Source of the DNA: Flaccisagitta enflata
Taxonomy: Eukaryota; Chaetognatha; Sagittoidea; Aphragmophora
Assembly: GCA_965153355.1 (NCBI GenBank)
Contig: OZ231128.1
Span: 37,944,001 to 38,008,000 of the forward strand
DNA: 64,000 nucleotides
Reading direction: 5' to 3'
The translations under genes and the position numbers were made by a program. Shown here piece after piece: positions 12,986 to 26,404 of the stretch; position 1 is the stretch's first letter, and each line of letters starts with the position of its first letter. The notes beneath the pieces were generated by a model, which was given only the letters and a program-made list of their open reading frames with translations, made no database searches and was not told the DNA's origin.

Positions 12986-13472
12986 CATGAAGACATGCTG
13001 TTAGATCAACTGCTTTCAACGAAGAAGTTACAGACCAAACTTAAATCATCAGAGAGTAAGAAGCTCTCCAAAATGTCAAAATTGAGGTCAAGAAGAAGTG
13101 CTTGTCAGAGATAATAGCTGTAGTGTTGTGAAAATCAATATTTTCTCCAAAAAGACATCAACCTTAGAAATATTTGACAAAGTTTAACGAACAAGTTAAT
13201 GATCCTAACTTGGTCATTTGAGTAAGTAGCTTTAAAATGAGCCCTAAATTGATAGTCACTAGCTTATTCGGCTTAGGAGATATAAGTTGATAAACATGAG
13301 TAAAATATGACAATGTGAAAAAACAACACCACCACTTATGCATTAGGAGGGGTGTGGCGGGCACACTTTAGAGAAGCCCCAAGGTCATATTTTTGTGATG
13401 GACTATCTATATACATGATTTTGAGCCAGATTCCTTGGATAGAGAGCCTCACCATGAAAAAGCGTGTTTTTA
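12986..13472. repeat. Right arm of the 5.5-kb foldback structure
   Basis: Inverted counterpart of 7948-8697 (excluding the inserted element at 8384-8614). Identity is high at the outer ~220 bp and falls inward. The outer end of the similarity is AAAGCGTGTTTTT. Confidence 0.85.
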
Positions 13473-13987
13473 TAGTGGGCTATTATTGGCCTACTTGGCC
13501 TTGTTTAATGGTTGATCGATTGGTCGGTAGGTCCATACGTACATTAACGATTTTTTTTTGTTTTCCTTTTTGATTATTTAGGTATACAATCCCGCGACGA
13601 AAATGCCTGCGTAGTGCCTGGTCTTGAAACATCAACGCCTGCTGGCAGTTGACCAGTTGTGCTTCTGGCCTTGTTTCTTCTTCTTCATCGACGATATACA
13701 GAAACATTCCTCAGAGTTCTTAAAAAAGAAAGCTCTTCTCACACTTTTCTCCTGAGTCCAATTTTCTTGTTTCAACTTCTGAGAGAAGCGTAAACGAAAA
13801 CGTTGAGCTGCTACCACCTGAGACATGATTGACTCGGCCAACTTTAAATGGCCAAAAAAAAAACTAAAAAAGGCTTAAAAATGGAAAAGAAAGACAAGTT
13901 TCTCAACTCACAAACAAATCTCCATTTTAAAAAGTAAACGTTTATACGAAGTGTGAATAAAACAATCAGAAGTTTTTTTTTACGTAA
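13473..13987. other. Unassigned sequence with a short minus-strand frame
   Basis: GGCCTACTTGGCCTTGTTT at 13486-13504 is a variant end of the rolling-circle-like superfamily. On the minus strand, 13823-13632 reads as a 64-residue aperiodic frame starting MSQVVAAQRFRLRFSQK; no splice sites or family are evident. Confidence 0.3.
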
Positions 13988-14085
13988 CTGTTTTTAGTCG
14001 CGTGCTACTCTACAAATCTCTTTGGCTGTCCAGCCGTCCGTCCGTCCATCCATTGGTCCGTCCGCTCGTGGGTTTGTCACACACG
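13984..14085 (-). mobile_element. Rolling-circle-like element fragment (hairpin end)
   Basis: TTTTTAGTCGCGTGCTACTC followed by a GTCCGTCCGTCCATCC core; the remainder of the element is missing. Confidence 0.7.
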
Positions 14086-14445
14086 TTCATTTGTTGTGTT
14101 TTTTTTTTCATTCCGAAGCTCAATAAATAAATAAGTACTGTTTATGAAATGAATTTTGCTCTATTTTGAAAACAAATTCCTTTGTTGCACGCGACAATCG
14201 TTGTCACGAACTTGTTTTTCTGATACTTTGTTATTCATACGTTGAGTTTTTTGCGCACGATTTTTGAAACTGACGCGTTTTACGGCGACAAATACACATA
14301 GTTAATGTCATTTTTCTCGTCCTTGGCGGTGACATCAACTCTCTGTCTGTCAGAGTCTGCCCACCTGTTCAACTATGCGTCAGAGTCTGAACCTTTAGCC
14401 ACCAATTTTATTTTCAGTGCGTTTCTACGGGTTTGTCTGTCTCTG

Positions 14446-14450
<5 letters not shown>

Positions 14451-14503
<53 letters not shown>
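14451..14503. repeat. (CT)n microsatellite
   Basis: Perfect CT dinucleotides, 63 bp before the (GA)n array begins. Confidence 0.97.
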
Positions 14504-14506
<3 letters not shown>

Positions 14507-14562
14507 CAAAAGAGTGAATCGGGTTGGAAAGGTGAGCAAATGTCATTCCGTGCGATATGGCA

Positions 14563-15420
<858 letters not shown>

Positions 15421-15479
15421 AAGGAGAAAAAGATAACATAATACTTTCATGCAGAAACAGAGAGAACAGAGACGAGACA

Positions 15480-16324
15480 AGATAGAAAAAAGTATATCAG
15501 TTTTTTTTTGGTTATGACTGGGATTTCAGAGTGGACAATGGATTATGTTGACTATGCTGACTATGTTGACTATGCCTCGAGGCGTTTTTTGTTCCCAAAA
15601 AGCAAGGAAACAGTGTAGTTTACATAGTTTTAAATTATGTTTTACTTATCAGTTTTTTTGATTTAGTACTGCCATAAGTTATATTTCCCCAAATTTTCTT
15701 TTTTTTTTCTCTCTTTCTCCCCCTTTTATTTCTTTCCCCATCTCCAAACTCAAACCTGGATTTTTAAGAACTGCCGATTTCATCTTCTAATGCTCTTTTC
15801 TCGTCTTTCATATCCAACTGTACGTCCATACATGTAGACGTGTCGGTCCGCATTTGTTAGGCAATCTCTTAGGCGCTCGTGCTGGTCTGCTGTTGCCTAG
15901 TTGGATGGTTTCTGGCATTGAACAAATCTGCTTTTTTTCGAGTGATCTTTGACAGTTGACAGCAAAAGCGAAAAAATTTTGCTTTTCAGAAAAGTGGAAA
16001 ATCTTACAGGGAGAAAAATCGAGGGTAAGAAACGCGTCAAGAAGCAAAAAAGCTTTCAAGAAAAAAAAGGAGAAAGCATAAAAATGAAGCTTATGTCGTC
16101 ATGAATCCTTTAACACGAAAAAAACTGCGAGATTACGTTCGCAGATTTAATGGGGTGAAAATATGATCGAAAAAGTTGAAGGAAAAATATTGAAATGTTG
16201 TAAAAGATTTATTTGGTCAGCGGTAACCTCCGCCTCATTGGAATTTGGACTTTTATGATAGACTCTTCTTGAATCAAAAAAAAAAATAATGGCACAATGA
16301 TTGAAAAAAAAGCTTATCCTCAAC
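15480..16324. other. Unassigned sequence
   Basis: A 9-bp repeat (TATGTTGAC type) occurs four times near 15543-15577. A minus-strand frame (16059-15808, 83 residues, starting MKAFLLLDAFLTLDF) is aperiodic with a hydrophobic start, but it has no splice or family support. Confidence 0.35.
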
Positions 16325-16390
16325 AAGGGCAGCCCTAATAGTCGCATGTAGTTGGGCAGGGACAGTGAAACAGTAACCCCTTGCAATAGA

Positions 16391-16606
16391 AACAAGGCCG
16401 GATACATGGCTATCCCAGTCGCATGCGGGTGGGCAGGGGCCATATTTGAGGTCAGTGGAGCATTTGAGCAGGAGCGGTATAGCCAAAAACCCCTTAGATA
16501 ACAAAAAAGTAAAGTGTGACGGCCCAACGAACGGACCGACGGACAGACAGACGGACCGACGGACCAACAAAGCGGGGTGTAGAGTCGCGTAGCACGCGAC
16601 TAAAAA
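16391..16606 (+). mobile_element. Rolling-circle-like element (type A), full length
   Basis: AACAAGGCCGGATACATGG start, AGTCGCATGC subterminal repeat, GTGGGCAGGGGC body, a core of GGACCGACGGAC words and a perfect 3' hairpin (AGTCGCG, loop TAGCA, CGCGACT) followed by AAAAA. A truncated fragment of the same family lies just upstream (16325-16390). Confidence 0.92.
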
Positions 16607-16709
16607 TATTTCCGATCAAATGTTTTTGCTCTGGTAGCAACCATTTATTAAGGACTTTCAAGGGGGTCTGTTTTGGTTGCTCTAGATTATATCATATCAT
16701 ACTGTACTA

Positions 16710-18058
16710 ACCATGGGCAAAAAAAAACCGCACATTGATTTGGCACCCCCTGGCTCATTAGTAAGAGGCAAAACTACAAAAAATCCATGAGCATTTTAAA
16801 GAGCTTCAAAAAATCTATCATTTGAGTGGCGTCAGAAAATTTCAGCTCAAAAACTTTAAGGGACGAAAGGTGGCCAATCTGAACTTACTGAGACAGCTTT
16901 ATCTGGCCTGGAAGGTGCAAACGATGTCCAATGAACATCAAAAATTGAATGACTGACACTGCCAACAGTCTCTATCACCTATTCACAACGTAGACCAAAT
17001 AAGGAAAATCATGTCCTCAGATTGGTACATATTCTGACGACCCTGGATCTTAAAAATCTGAACGAATTAGATTTTTGGGTAAAGTAGATGCGTACAAAGG
17101 ACTGTCCGATTTAAGACGTTCACTGGAAGCTATTTTTAGTAGGTAAATCAAATCGAGTCTGATGAGAACGTAGTAAGGAATGGGAAAATCTCAGAAATCA
17201 AATCGGGTGACCCTTCCTTACCCCTGTCTGATGTCACATATAAAATTTCATGCCTTTTTGCGGTCAGGAACATATGAAAAAACGTACCGCTAATTTTCAG
17301 TTCTTTAACTTGATTTGTACTGATTTGAATTGAGTAACATGCATTTTAATTGATTCAGCCTTTGAAACTTGTTGTTCCTGGCCAGTATCTTGGTAACTCG
17401 TTGCTAGGAAAACACACAACTTCGAATTTCAGTGCTGCATGCTTCCTAGTGTAAAGTGATGCTATAGCTGTCTCTGTTATGTAATGCTTCATCAATAGTG
17501 ATTCGATTGTGAAGACTTGCGCATCTAGAAATGTGTGGCTTCTACATCACATTAATCATAAGAAACTTATTTATTGATTTTTTTCACTTGAAACAACTGG
17601 AAGCCCTTAAAAGTTATAACCATTTCAAGTAAAAATGTCAAAATCTCAATTGCCGAAAAATTGATTATAAAAAACTTTTACTGTTTTCTCTATACCTCTA
17701 TTAATATTTACTAGAATACAAAAAAATTCATGATGAAAAAAAAAATTGGGAAAATTTTCTTCGAAATGCCACCAACCAGAAATTTGTAGCTTAATCCGTT
17801 TCAAAATTATGATTAAATGAAAGTCAGAGGTGCAGGTCAGAGAAACAAATAGAGGTGTCAATTACGGCAATTGAAACATTGACATTTTAACTTTAGATTG
17901 TTGTAACTTTTAAAGTTTTCAAGCTAGAACTTTCTGACACCACTCAAATGATAGATTTTTTGAAACTCTTTAAAATGCTCATGGATTTTTTTTTGTTTTA
18001 CTTCTTACTAAGGAGCCAAACATGTCAAAGTGATGTGCGGTTTTTTTTTGCCCATAGT
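16710..18058. mobile_element. 1349-bp TIR element flanked by TA
   Basis: The ends are inverted copies over roughly 150-170 bp: left starts ACCATGGGCAAAAAAAAACC, right complements ACTATGGGCAAAAAAAAACC, and both contain AAATCCATGAGCATTTTAAA. TA lies immediately outside each end (16708-16709, 18059-18060). No long frame is present, so it is non-autonomous. The TA flanks suggest Tc1/mariner, though no transposase is visible to confirm this. Confidence 0.85.
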
Positions 18059-18060
18059 TA

Positions 18061-18112
18061 TGAATTAAAGATATACAGTCTTACCATTTTGGAGATATAC
18101 AGTCTTACCATT
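18061..18112. repeat. 22-24-bp direct duplication
   Basis: AGATATACAGTCTTACCATTT occurs twice in tandem directly beside the right end of the 1349-bp element. Confidence 0.8.
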
Positions 18113-18913
18113 TGACAGACCAATGGGCCAGACTTGGTAGCATGTAAATGAAAACAACCATAAAAAGAATGCCGAGTGGATTAATATTATCTATCATACG
18201 TTGACTTTTTTTCACGCCGCTGCCCAAAAAAAAACTGAGGAAAAAAGGTTGAGGAAATGCGATGAACGTTTAATATGGAAAGCTACCTTTTTTTTCAAAC
18301 ACAACCATTTTCTGAGGGAAGAAATAACAGACAAAGAAGGTGTCTGGCGTTATCACCTTTTACCCCCGTATTTGATCCCCAACACCGGAGGAATTACTCA
18401 ACTTGTTGCTTTAAATCTCCATATCATAAATGCATATTGAGCCTTTCTCTCATCTTCTGTCATGCTAAAATAAATCCCGATATGGGAAGCATCACGCTCC
18501 ATATTTCCGAACGATGGCTCTTCCTTTCTATTTAAAGGGTTGATTGCTTAGCCTTCGAGAGTCGAGACGTGAATGTATGCAAACGGTAAGGTGTGTCCAT
18601 GTGTTTTCGTTATTGTTTTTTTTTTCCTTCCGTGAAAACAACCAAGACTTAGAGTGAATAATGAAAACTAAAGTAGGATTTGTTAAGAAATGAAAGATAT
18701 ATCCTTGGGTTTTTATTCTATATTTACCGAAGAAAAAAAAAATTAGGTGGTTTCATTTAGTGCGTCATGCTTGTTCTGTTACAAACACAATTTTTACTAT
18801 TAACCTGATGGCGTTACCTCTTAAGGATTAAGGATTGAGTAGTCATGTAAAAGAACATTCAAACTGATTTAAGCGTTTTTACCTTTAAGTCTCTTACCAT
18901 TCACTCGCCCGGA
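18113..18913. other. Unassigned sequence
   Basis: GCCGCTGCCCAAAAA at about 18218 is an end fragment of the GGGCAGCGGCCCC family. A 79-codon frame (18201-18440) starts in that fragment and is unlikely to be a gene. Confidence 0.4.
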
Positions 18914-19090
18914 ATTTTTTGGTCACAGACACGCGACTCTATAAATTTCTGTGACGGCCGGTCCGATGGTCCCTCGCTACCTTGGTCCCTCGGTATCTCG
19001 ATTCATTGGTTTGTAACATTTTTCATTGTTCACGCATTACTGTCCCTGCCCAACCGTGCGCGACTAGGGTACCATATACCCGGCCTTGTT
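18914..19090 (-). mobile_element. Rolling-circle-like element (type A), diverged
   Basis: On the minus strand it begins ACAAGGCCGGGTATATGG, carries AGTCGCGCACGG near its start, GGTTGGGCAGGGACAG in the body, and ends in a decayed hairpin (AGTCGCGTGTCTGTG). Confidence 0.8.
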
Positions 19091-19610
19091 TTTCTATGAT
19101 TTGCCTTTTTTTTTTCCATCGGCATCAGTTTTCTTTTCAGTTCAGTTTTTTCTTAAGAAAAAGAAAGCATGGAGACAGAAACTTCTTTTTCTCCATCGGC
19201 ATCACAGTCAATTCATTCAACGAAGACATTTATCACAAAAAAGGGGATCAGTCCGTCTCGTCCTATTTTGAGGCTTAAGAGACGATGGCTGCCACTTCGC
19301 GAATAACGAAAAAAGCGCATTTATGTCTAACTTACATCAACTACGGGCCGTAGTCTACGGCTAAAAGTGTCTAAGTCGGGGTGCAAATAAAGATAAAATT
19401 TCGGTTTCAATCTCTTTTCATAACTACATTGATTACTATTTTGTGATTTTTTTGATGAAATTTGTAATTCTATAGTTTAGTATTATTCTACTAGTAAAAA
19501 AAACCAAAGTTTGATAAAGTCATTGCTTTGTTTTATTAACAAAGACAGAAAAAAATCACTGGAAATAATAGATTCTGTAAAAATAAGAGAGCAAAAATGC
19601 AAAACCTGCG
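19091..19610. other. Unassigned AT-rich sequence
   Basis: No gene or repeat seen. Confidence 0.5.
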
Positions 19611-19753
19611 AAGGGAAAATTCTAAGACTTGAACAAATTGAACAATTTTGCATTTCTAAGAACATGGCCCTCATCTTATATGTTCTTAGAATGAGGCCAT
19701 GTTTTTGAAAATGCAAAATTTTGCATTTTGAAAGAGTCTTAGAATTTTCCCTA
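19611..19753. repeat. 143-bp palindrome
   Basis: AGGGAAAATTCTAAGACT at 19612-19629 is exactly complementary to 19735-19752, and the intervening sequence (TTTGCAT..., AACATGGCC) continues the pairing imperfectly to a centre near 19682. Possibly a small foldback element; no target duplication was identified. Confidence 0.75.
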
Positions 19754-20284
19754 AGATAAGTGAAGTTGCAAAATTAAATTTTCTTTAGATTTCCTTCTTT
19801 TTTTCTCCCCTTTTTATTTGCTCAGCACTCTCTTTTTATCTACAAATGATTATCTATGCAAAACTAAAAAACATATAATATAACAATTATATTCTTTTAT
19901 AAAACAAGTCTAAATTAGTGAAATTTATAATATTGAAAAAATTGTTATGACTCCTCTAATTTGATCTTCGTTTGCACCTCGACCTAAGTGTCTGCTAAGA
20001 GAATTCAGAATGCAATTCAAAAGTCTTTCATTCAAAACCAATTCCATCTTTTAATATTAATCGCATGGTTTTTGTCAGGATTTCAGATCTGAAAATGTCT
20101 TATGTAAAAAGGAAAGGACTGTGAAAATATTATGGTATCTGTCTCAAATTATAAATAAAAGGTCTATATCTTTAAAAAGCTATCTCACGATCGATTTTTA
20201 AAAATGAAGGGCGTCTTTTTTCTTGATTTACATGGTAAACACTCTCTCTCTCACTCCGCATCTCATTCAACTTCTCCTCCCTTC
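19754..20284. other. Unassigned AT-rich sequence
   Basis: No gene or repeat seen. Confidence 0.5.
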
Positions 20285-20657
20285 TTTTTGGGCAGCAGCG
20301 CCAAAGGAACGAAGTCCTGTGGAACATATGGGAACTTTTGTTCATCTGTCTGTCCATATATATATTTGTCTAACCCCTAGCAGGTCTATCAGGCCTAAAA
20401 TCAGCTATCCAAGGCCTCAAATCAGGCATTCCGGGTCCCAAATCAGCTCAGCTAAGCCTCAAATCAGCCCTCTTAGGCGTTGAACCAGCCTTGAAGCCTT
20501 CCGACTATCATAGATCTTAATAAGCCTTCCTTAGAGCCTCAGCCTTCCTTAGAGCCTCAGCTTTAGTCTCAGGAAGAACAAACCCCCTCCACTGTGAGAC
20601 TGTCTCTCAAATACAGTTACAATCACACATGACAGGGCATCGGGTATAGCTGACCAA
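20285..20657 (+). mobile_element. GGGCAGCGGCCCC-family element, extended form
   Basis: Head TTTTTGGGCAGCAGCGCC with GAAGTCCTGTGGAACA, a short TCTGTCTGTCC core, ~20-bp CCTAAAATCAGC-type units, a tandem CCTTCCTTAGAGCCTCAG duplication, and the tail GGGCATCGGGTATAGCTGACC. Confidence 0.75.
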
Positions 20658-20920
20658 CAACTGCTCAGAGGCGACTAGTTTTTCACCGTCCAATCTCGAT
20701 GTAATCAAATGCACTAATGCCGCTGCGATACACAAATGCCCCAGTGCAAATCCCTCACTGCTCGGTTGCCAATACGCCGTCTCAAGTTCCACATCAAATA
20801 CTCCATGTAAGCCAGAGTTAGGCTCCACAATACTCTTCTTTTTTTGAGCCACTTGCGAATAGATTTTTTTTTCATTGCCAGAACTTGAAAAGGAAAGGAG
20901 GGAGGAGGAGGAGGAGGATG

Positions 20921-21180
<260 letters not shown>

Positions 21181-21409
21181 AGTGGATTAGTGGAGAAGTA
21201 AAAGAAGATGAGTTCTGAGTGAGAGGAACTTTTCTGAGCAGGCGTCTTTTACAGACAGTTCAATTTATCAGTGGAAGAAATGAACATTGTCAATCTCGCT
21301 GTGATAAAAAAACGACGCCATACCGTGTTCAGTTGGTCAATCAGATTTGATTGTCACATGTCGGGGATATTGATGTATCAAATTCAATATACGTCGTTGA
21401 GTCAAGCTG

Positions 21410-21576
21410 AACAAGGCCGTATACACTCCCCCCCCCTTGTCGTGGACGGGAGGGCAGGAGCGGAATAGCCAAAAACCGCTCATATTTTGTTTTGGTCACC
21501 GACGGACTGACGGACGGACAGATCGACCGACCGACTAACACAGCAAGTTCTAGAGTCGCGAGTCCGCGACTAAAAA
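21410..21576 (+). mobile_element. Rolling-circle-like element (type A), diverged
   Basis: AACAAGGCCGTATACAC start, GGGCAGGAGCGG body, GACGGACAGATCGACC core, 3' hairpin AGTCGCGAGTCCGCGACT, then AAAAA. The loop here is shorter than in most copies. Confidence 0.88.
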
Positions 21577-21978
21577 TGTGCTATTCGTGGTCGCCTGGAC
21601 TCTTTCCAAATCATTCGATCAATCAGCCCTCTCCACCTCCACCATCCCTCCTCTCAATAAAAAGGGGAAAAAAAAGATTCCAGAACCTCTGAAAATGCCA
21701 CAAGCGTCCAAAACGGTCAATAACACAACAAAGATTTTCTTCTTCCATAGCTTGCCTGTGGTCATTTTGGTACATTTTTTTCCCTCTTTTTTTTTTTTGG
21801 TCTCAAGAACATAAACAAATCCGAACATTTGCAGTTCCCAATTTACCAACTTTTTTCCATTAGTTACACAATGAAAACAAATGAGATGGAAGGAGGAAGT
21901 ACCCGGAAACATGCCCGTTCAGCAGCTTCTTCTAAACAAACAACCATAAGAACACTAAAACATAAGTACAAATATACA

Positions 21979-23156
<1,178 letters not shown>

Positions 23157-23537
23157 AATTCAATAATTCTGCAGGTGGTAACGAGGCGATGCGATGAATA
23201 TAAATTGCGCTTCTTGCTCCTGTAGTTTTTAGACGCGGTTCACACTGACGTGTTGTCACATGCCAGTTATAATTGATTCATGAACCACATTCGTGTAAGG
23301 TACATACGTGTATTAAAGCGAAATTGCACAAATTTGAATATATTCATTCTACGATGAAAATAGCGGGCATTAGGCTCCTTAATGAGCCCGCGAAATTGGA
23401 AACCGTTAATGCTTGAGACTGGACTAAATGTTTTTGAACGAACGAATAAGGATTCAGCGAAGAAACGCTACCATGTCGTAGTGAACCACTAACGCTGACA
23501 GACGGTCGGCATTCTCTTTGCGTCTCTCACACACACG

Positions 23538-23539
<2 letters not shown>
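23157..23539. other. Unassigned sequence
   Basis: No gene or element recognised. Confidence 0.5.

Positions 23540-23574
<35 letters not shown>
23540..23574. repeat. (CT)n microsatellite, 35 bp
   Basis: Perfect CT repeat. Confidence 0.95.
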
Positions 23575-23576
<2 letters not shown>

Positions 23577-23775
23577 CACGTTCATATTCATCAAAATTGC
23601 AAGTAATGTTTCAGTCATAGTATCTAGTTTCGCCTATCAATCTATATCAATGGTCCGTGAACATCAATGAATAAATCAATGAATAAATTGGGGATGTATA
23701 AAGTCGAGTTTCCCGTCCCTCATTGTGAGAAGGGGGGGGGGAGGATCAAAGGCAACACAATCGTAAACACCCCTG

Positions 23776-24097
23776 TTTTTAGATGCGTCCTCGCATCTCT
23801 ATAAGAGGGTTTGTCCGTCCGTCCGTCCGTCCGTCGGTCCGTCCGTCCGTCCGTCCGTCCGTCGGTCCGTCCGTCGGTCCGTCCGTTACACCTGTGCAAA
23901 AACCGCGTTTCTCGGCTGTTTTTGGCCACGGTGAGATCCTACACTGAAACAAATGATCAACCAACATGTTTTGAGAGCCTCCTCTATTACTCAGTCGTTT
24001 CACCCGTCTGTTCGTCCATCTGTCTCTCCGTATATGTCACATGATCAATACACGCAAAGACACAGTCCGGACGCATCTTTGCCCGGTCGGGCTTGTT
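23776..24097 (-). mobile_element. Rolling-circle-like element (type B), full length
   Basis: On the minus strand it starts AACAAGCCCGACCGGGC, has AGATGCGTCC as subterminal 10-mer, a ~230-bp body, a long (GGAC)n core and a 3' hairpin AGATGCGAGGACGCATCT followed by AAAAA. The layout is the same as type A but the sequence differs throughout the hairpin and 10-mer. A second copy is at 31499-31803. Confidence 0.92.
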
Positions 24098-24197
24098 TAT
24101 GCTAAAAGAGAGGCATAAAGAGGGGTCGAGAAGTAAGAAATAGAATCTCTGGAGAGTGAGTCAGAGACAAGAAGAAACACACTAACAAACAGAGAGG

Positions 24198-24383
24198 AAC
24201 AAGGCCGGATACACGGCTACGGAAGCTGCGTGCAGGTGGGCAGGGGCAGTGAAAAATGCTACCGAAAGCATTTGGGCAGGAGCAGTAATGCAAAAATCGC
24301 CGTAAACGCCAAAAAAAAACTGACGGCGACCGACAGACCGACCGACATAGTGGGTTACAGAGTCGCGTGCACGCGACTAAAAA
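24198..24383 (+). mobile_element. Rolling-circle-like element (type A), full length
   Basis: AACAAGGCCGGATACACGGC start, a decayed 10-mer, GGTGGGCAGGGGCAGTGA body, CGACCGACAGACCGACC core, and a perfect 18-bp palindromic 3' end AGTCGCGTGCACGCGACT followed by AAAAA. Confidence 0.92.
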
Positions 24384-24497
24384 GAATAACGGAAACTTCA
24401 GACCAAACTTGGCACCTTTGACGTTGACTAATACAAGTTATGCGCGACAGACGCGACGCATGCGCATAACGTTGAGCACAAACTCTTTAGAAGTCTA

Positions 24498-24631
<134 letters not shown>

Positions 24632-24809
24632 GAGACAAGTCGTGAAAAACGAGTATCGAGCGTGAGCGCGGCGTAGAAAATGTAGTGGCGGGTTATATTC
24701 GCCTCCTCCGCCCATTGGTTCATTTTTGAGCCATCCTGACCGTCTAATTATCCCTCATTAATCATCACTTGGGCGCGGCCTTTCAACTTCCGCGCGGGCG
24801 CGAGTTTTA

Positions 24810-25086
24810 GGTTGCGTTTCTAGTGAAGATGAAAAACGCGTTTGTTCCCATTGAATGCGTTTACAGCGTGAACACATATTCATGAATATCAAATGTCCCA
24901 TGAGGGAGTGAGTGAAGTGAGTGAGCGAGCCCGTGAACAGCGAGCGAGCGAAGCAAGTGTAGCGAAGCAGAGCAAAGTGGAGCACTGCGGAGTGAGTGAG
25001 CGGAGTTAGCGGTGCAAGCGAACAAACGTAGCGAGTGACCGAGTGGCCCGTTTGAAACGCGATTGTCTCTGACTAGAAACGCCCCC
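24810..25086. mobile_element. Harbinger-like MITE, copy 2 (277 bp)
   Basis: Left end GGTTGCGTTTCTA, right end TAGAAACGCCCCC (11 of 13 bp inverted match), flanked on both sides by TTA (24807-24809 and 25087-25089). The interior is the inverted homologue of 4548-4774, including the GAGTGAGCGAGC-type words. TTA fits the TWA target preference known for PIF/Harbinger. Confidence 0.88.
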
Positions 25087-25089
25087 TTA

Positions 25090-25537
25090 TTACGAATTCA
25101 TTTAAATACATGTATGAGTGGAAAATGGTCCTTGGAGGCTGGACATTGAAAGGTTGGGGAGCTGAAACAAGGCTGGATTCTCACCAAGAACAGTCGCGTG
25201 CGTTTGCTGGGTTTGACACAAGACGAGTATCTTGTGAGATCATTGTTAATTCTAGTCCCGCGTCACTTTTGGTATGGAGAAAACATGGCCGAATATGGTT
25301 TTGAAACAAAAAAGATTTTTAATAAATTGAAAGTCAACCAAGGTACCCCATTAAACGATTTGAGGCTTAAGATAATAGACATTATTGAAACACGGGTGTA
25401 AGACGGAACTTGGGGTCGACTTACTGGTTTGCCTTAGCCTGCACGCGTCCCCCGTGCGTGTACTGCATTGAGTATATTTTAAGCATCGAGAGTCAGTGTT
25501 TCTATATAGAGTATCTTTCCAGTATTCGATTGATCAA
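25090..25537. other. Unassigned sequence
   Basis: A 64-codon frame (25110-25304) overlaps an AACAAGGC fragment of the rolling-circle-like family at about 25168; no gene supported. Confidence 0.4.
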
Positions 25538-25539
25538 TA

Positions 25540-25873
25540 GGGTGACTTAAAATATGGTCAAATCCGAATCTCGTCTGCCTTGCGGGAGAAATGTGACCAT
25601 TTCCATCATAGCTGGTAACTCTAAAATCTGGAGATGATCAGACAAAGTTTACTCATGGCCGCAACCCCACCCCATTCCCATTATAAAAGATAGGGAGCTG
25701 CAGAGGCCAAAATCCTTCCTGTACATTTTCTATGGGAAATGAGGGGGGTTGCGGCCATAAGTAAACTTCATTTGATTGCTACCAGATTTTAGGGGTAGCA
25801 TCTGTGATGGAAATGGTATCATTTCTCCCGCGAGGGAGACTAGATTCAAATATGACCATATTTTCAGTCACCC
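25540..25873. mobile_element. 334-bp foldback element
   Basis: Nearly the whole element is an imperfect inverted repeat: left GGGTGACTTAAAATATGGTC, right complements GGGTGACTGAAAATATGGTC, with GCGGGAGAAATG and AAAATCTGG shared inward. TA then TTGATCAA borders both ends, so either TA is the target duplication or TTGATCAATA belongs to the terminal repeat. Confidence 0.85.
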
Positions 25874-25883
25874 TATTGATCAA

Positions 25884-26404
25884 GGCCACAATATGGACTC
25901 AGCTATTGTGTGATATGGGGCCTTGAGAAATGGGAGAAATGGCATGGCGGCCCGGAGACCAAATTACACATATATCAGAGACCCCGACTTCATCATTAAC
26001 CTAGAAGATGAATGATAAAGCCAGTGTCAGTTATACAATGATAAGCAATACTTTACTTGTATACTCAAATAATATAACAGCGAAAGGGAACAATGCTCAG
26101 AAAGGTTACAATGTATCATTGATCATATCATACATCTGTCACGAATGTCTTTGCATAATTTCCCCCCTTACACGGGAAGGACAACTAAACCGCTTATACT
26201 TACAAGTTCTAGATAGACTCACAGACTTATAGATTAACTTATAAGGAACAAGGCCTAGTAGGCCAAGCCTTGGCACCTGAGTTGCGCGTGTGATTTACAG
26301 CCAGTTACAAAGGTAGCATCTAGAAAGCCAATTAGTGAAGCGTAGACTGCTTAGCGCTATGTTACGTATTAGCTAAACTGTGAAACTGAAAAAAGAAATG
26401 TACG
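25884..26404. other. Unassigned sequence
   Basis: AACAAGGCCTAGTAGGCC at about 26248 is a variant rolling-circle-like end without a visible partner hairpin. The 74-codon frame at 26008-26232 has no supporting signal. Confidence 0.4.
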
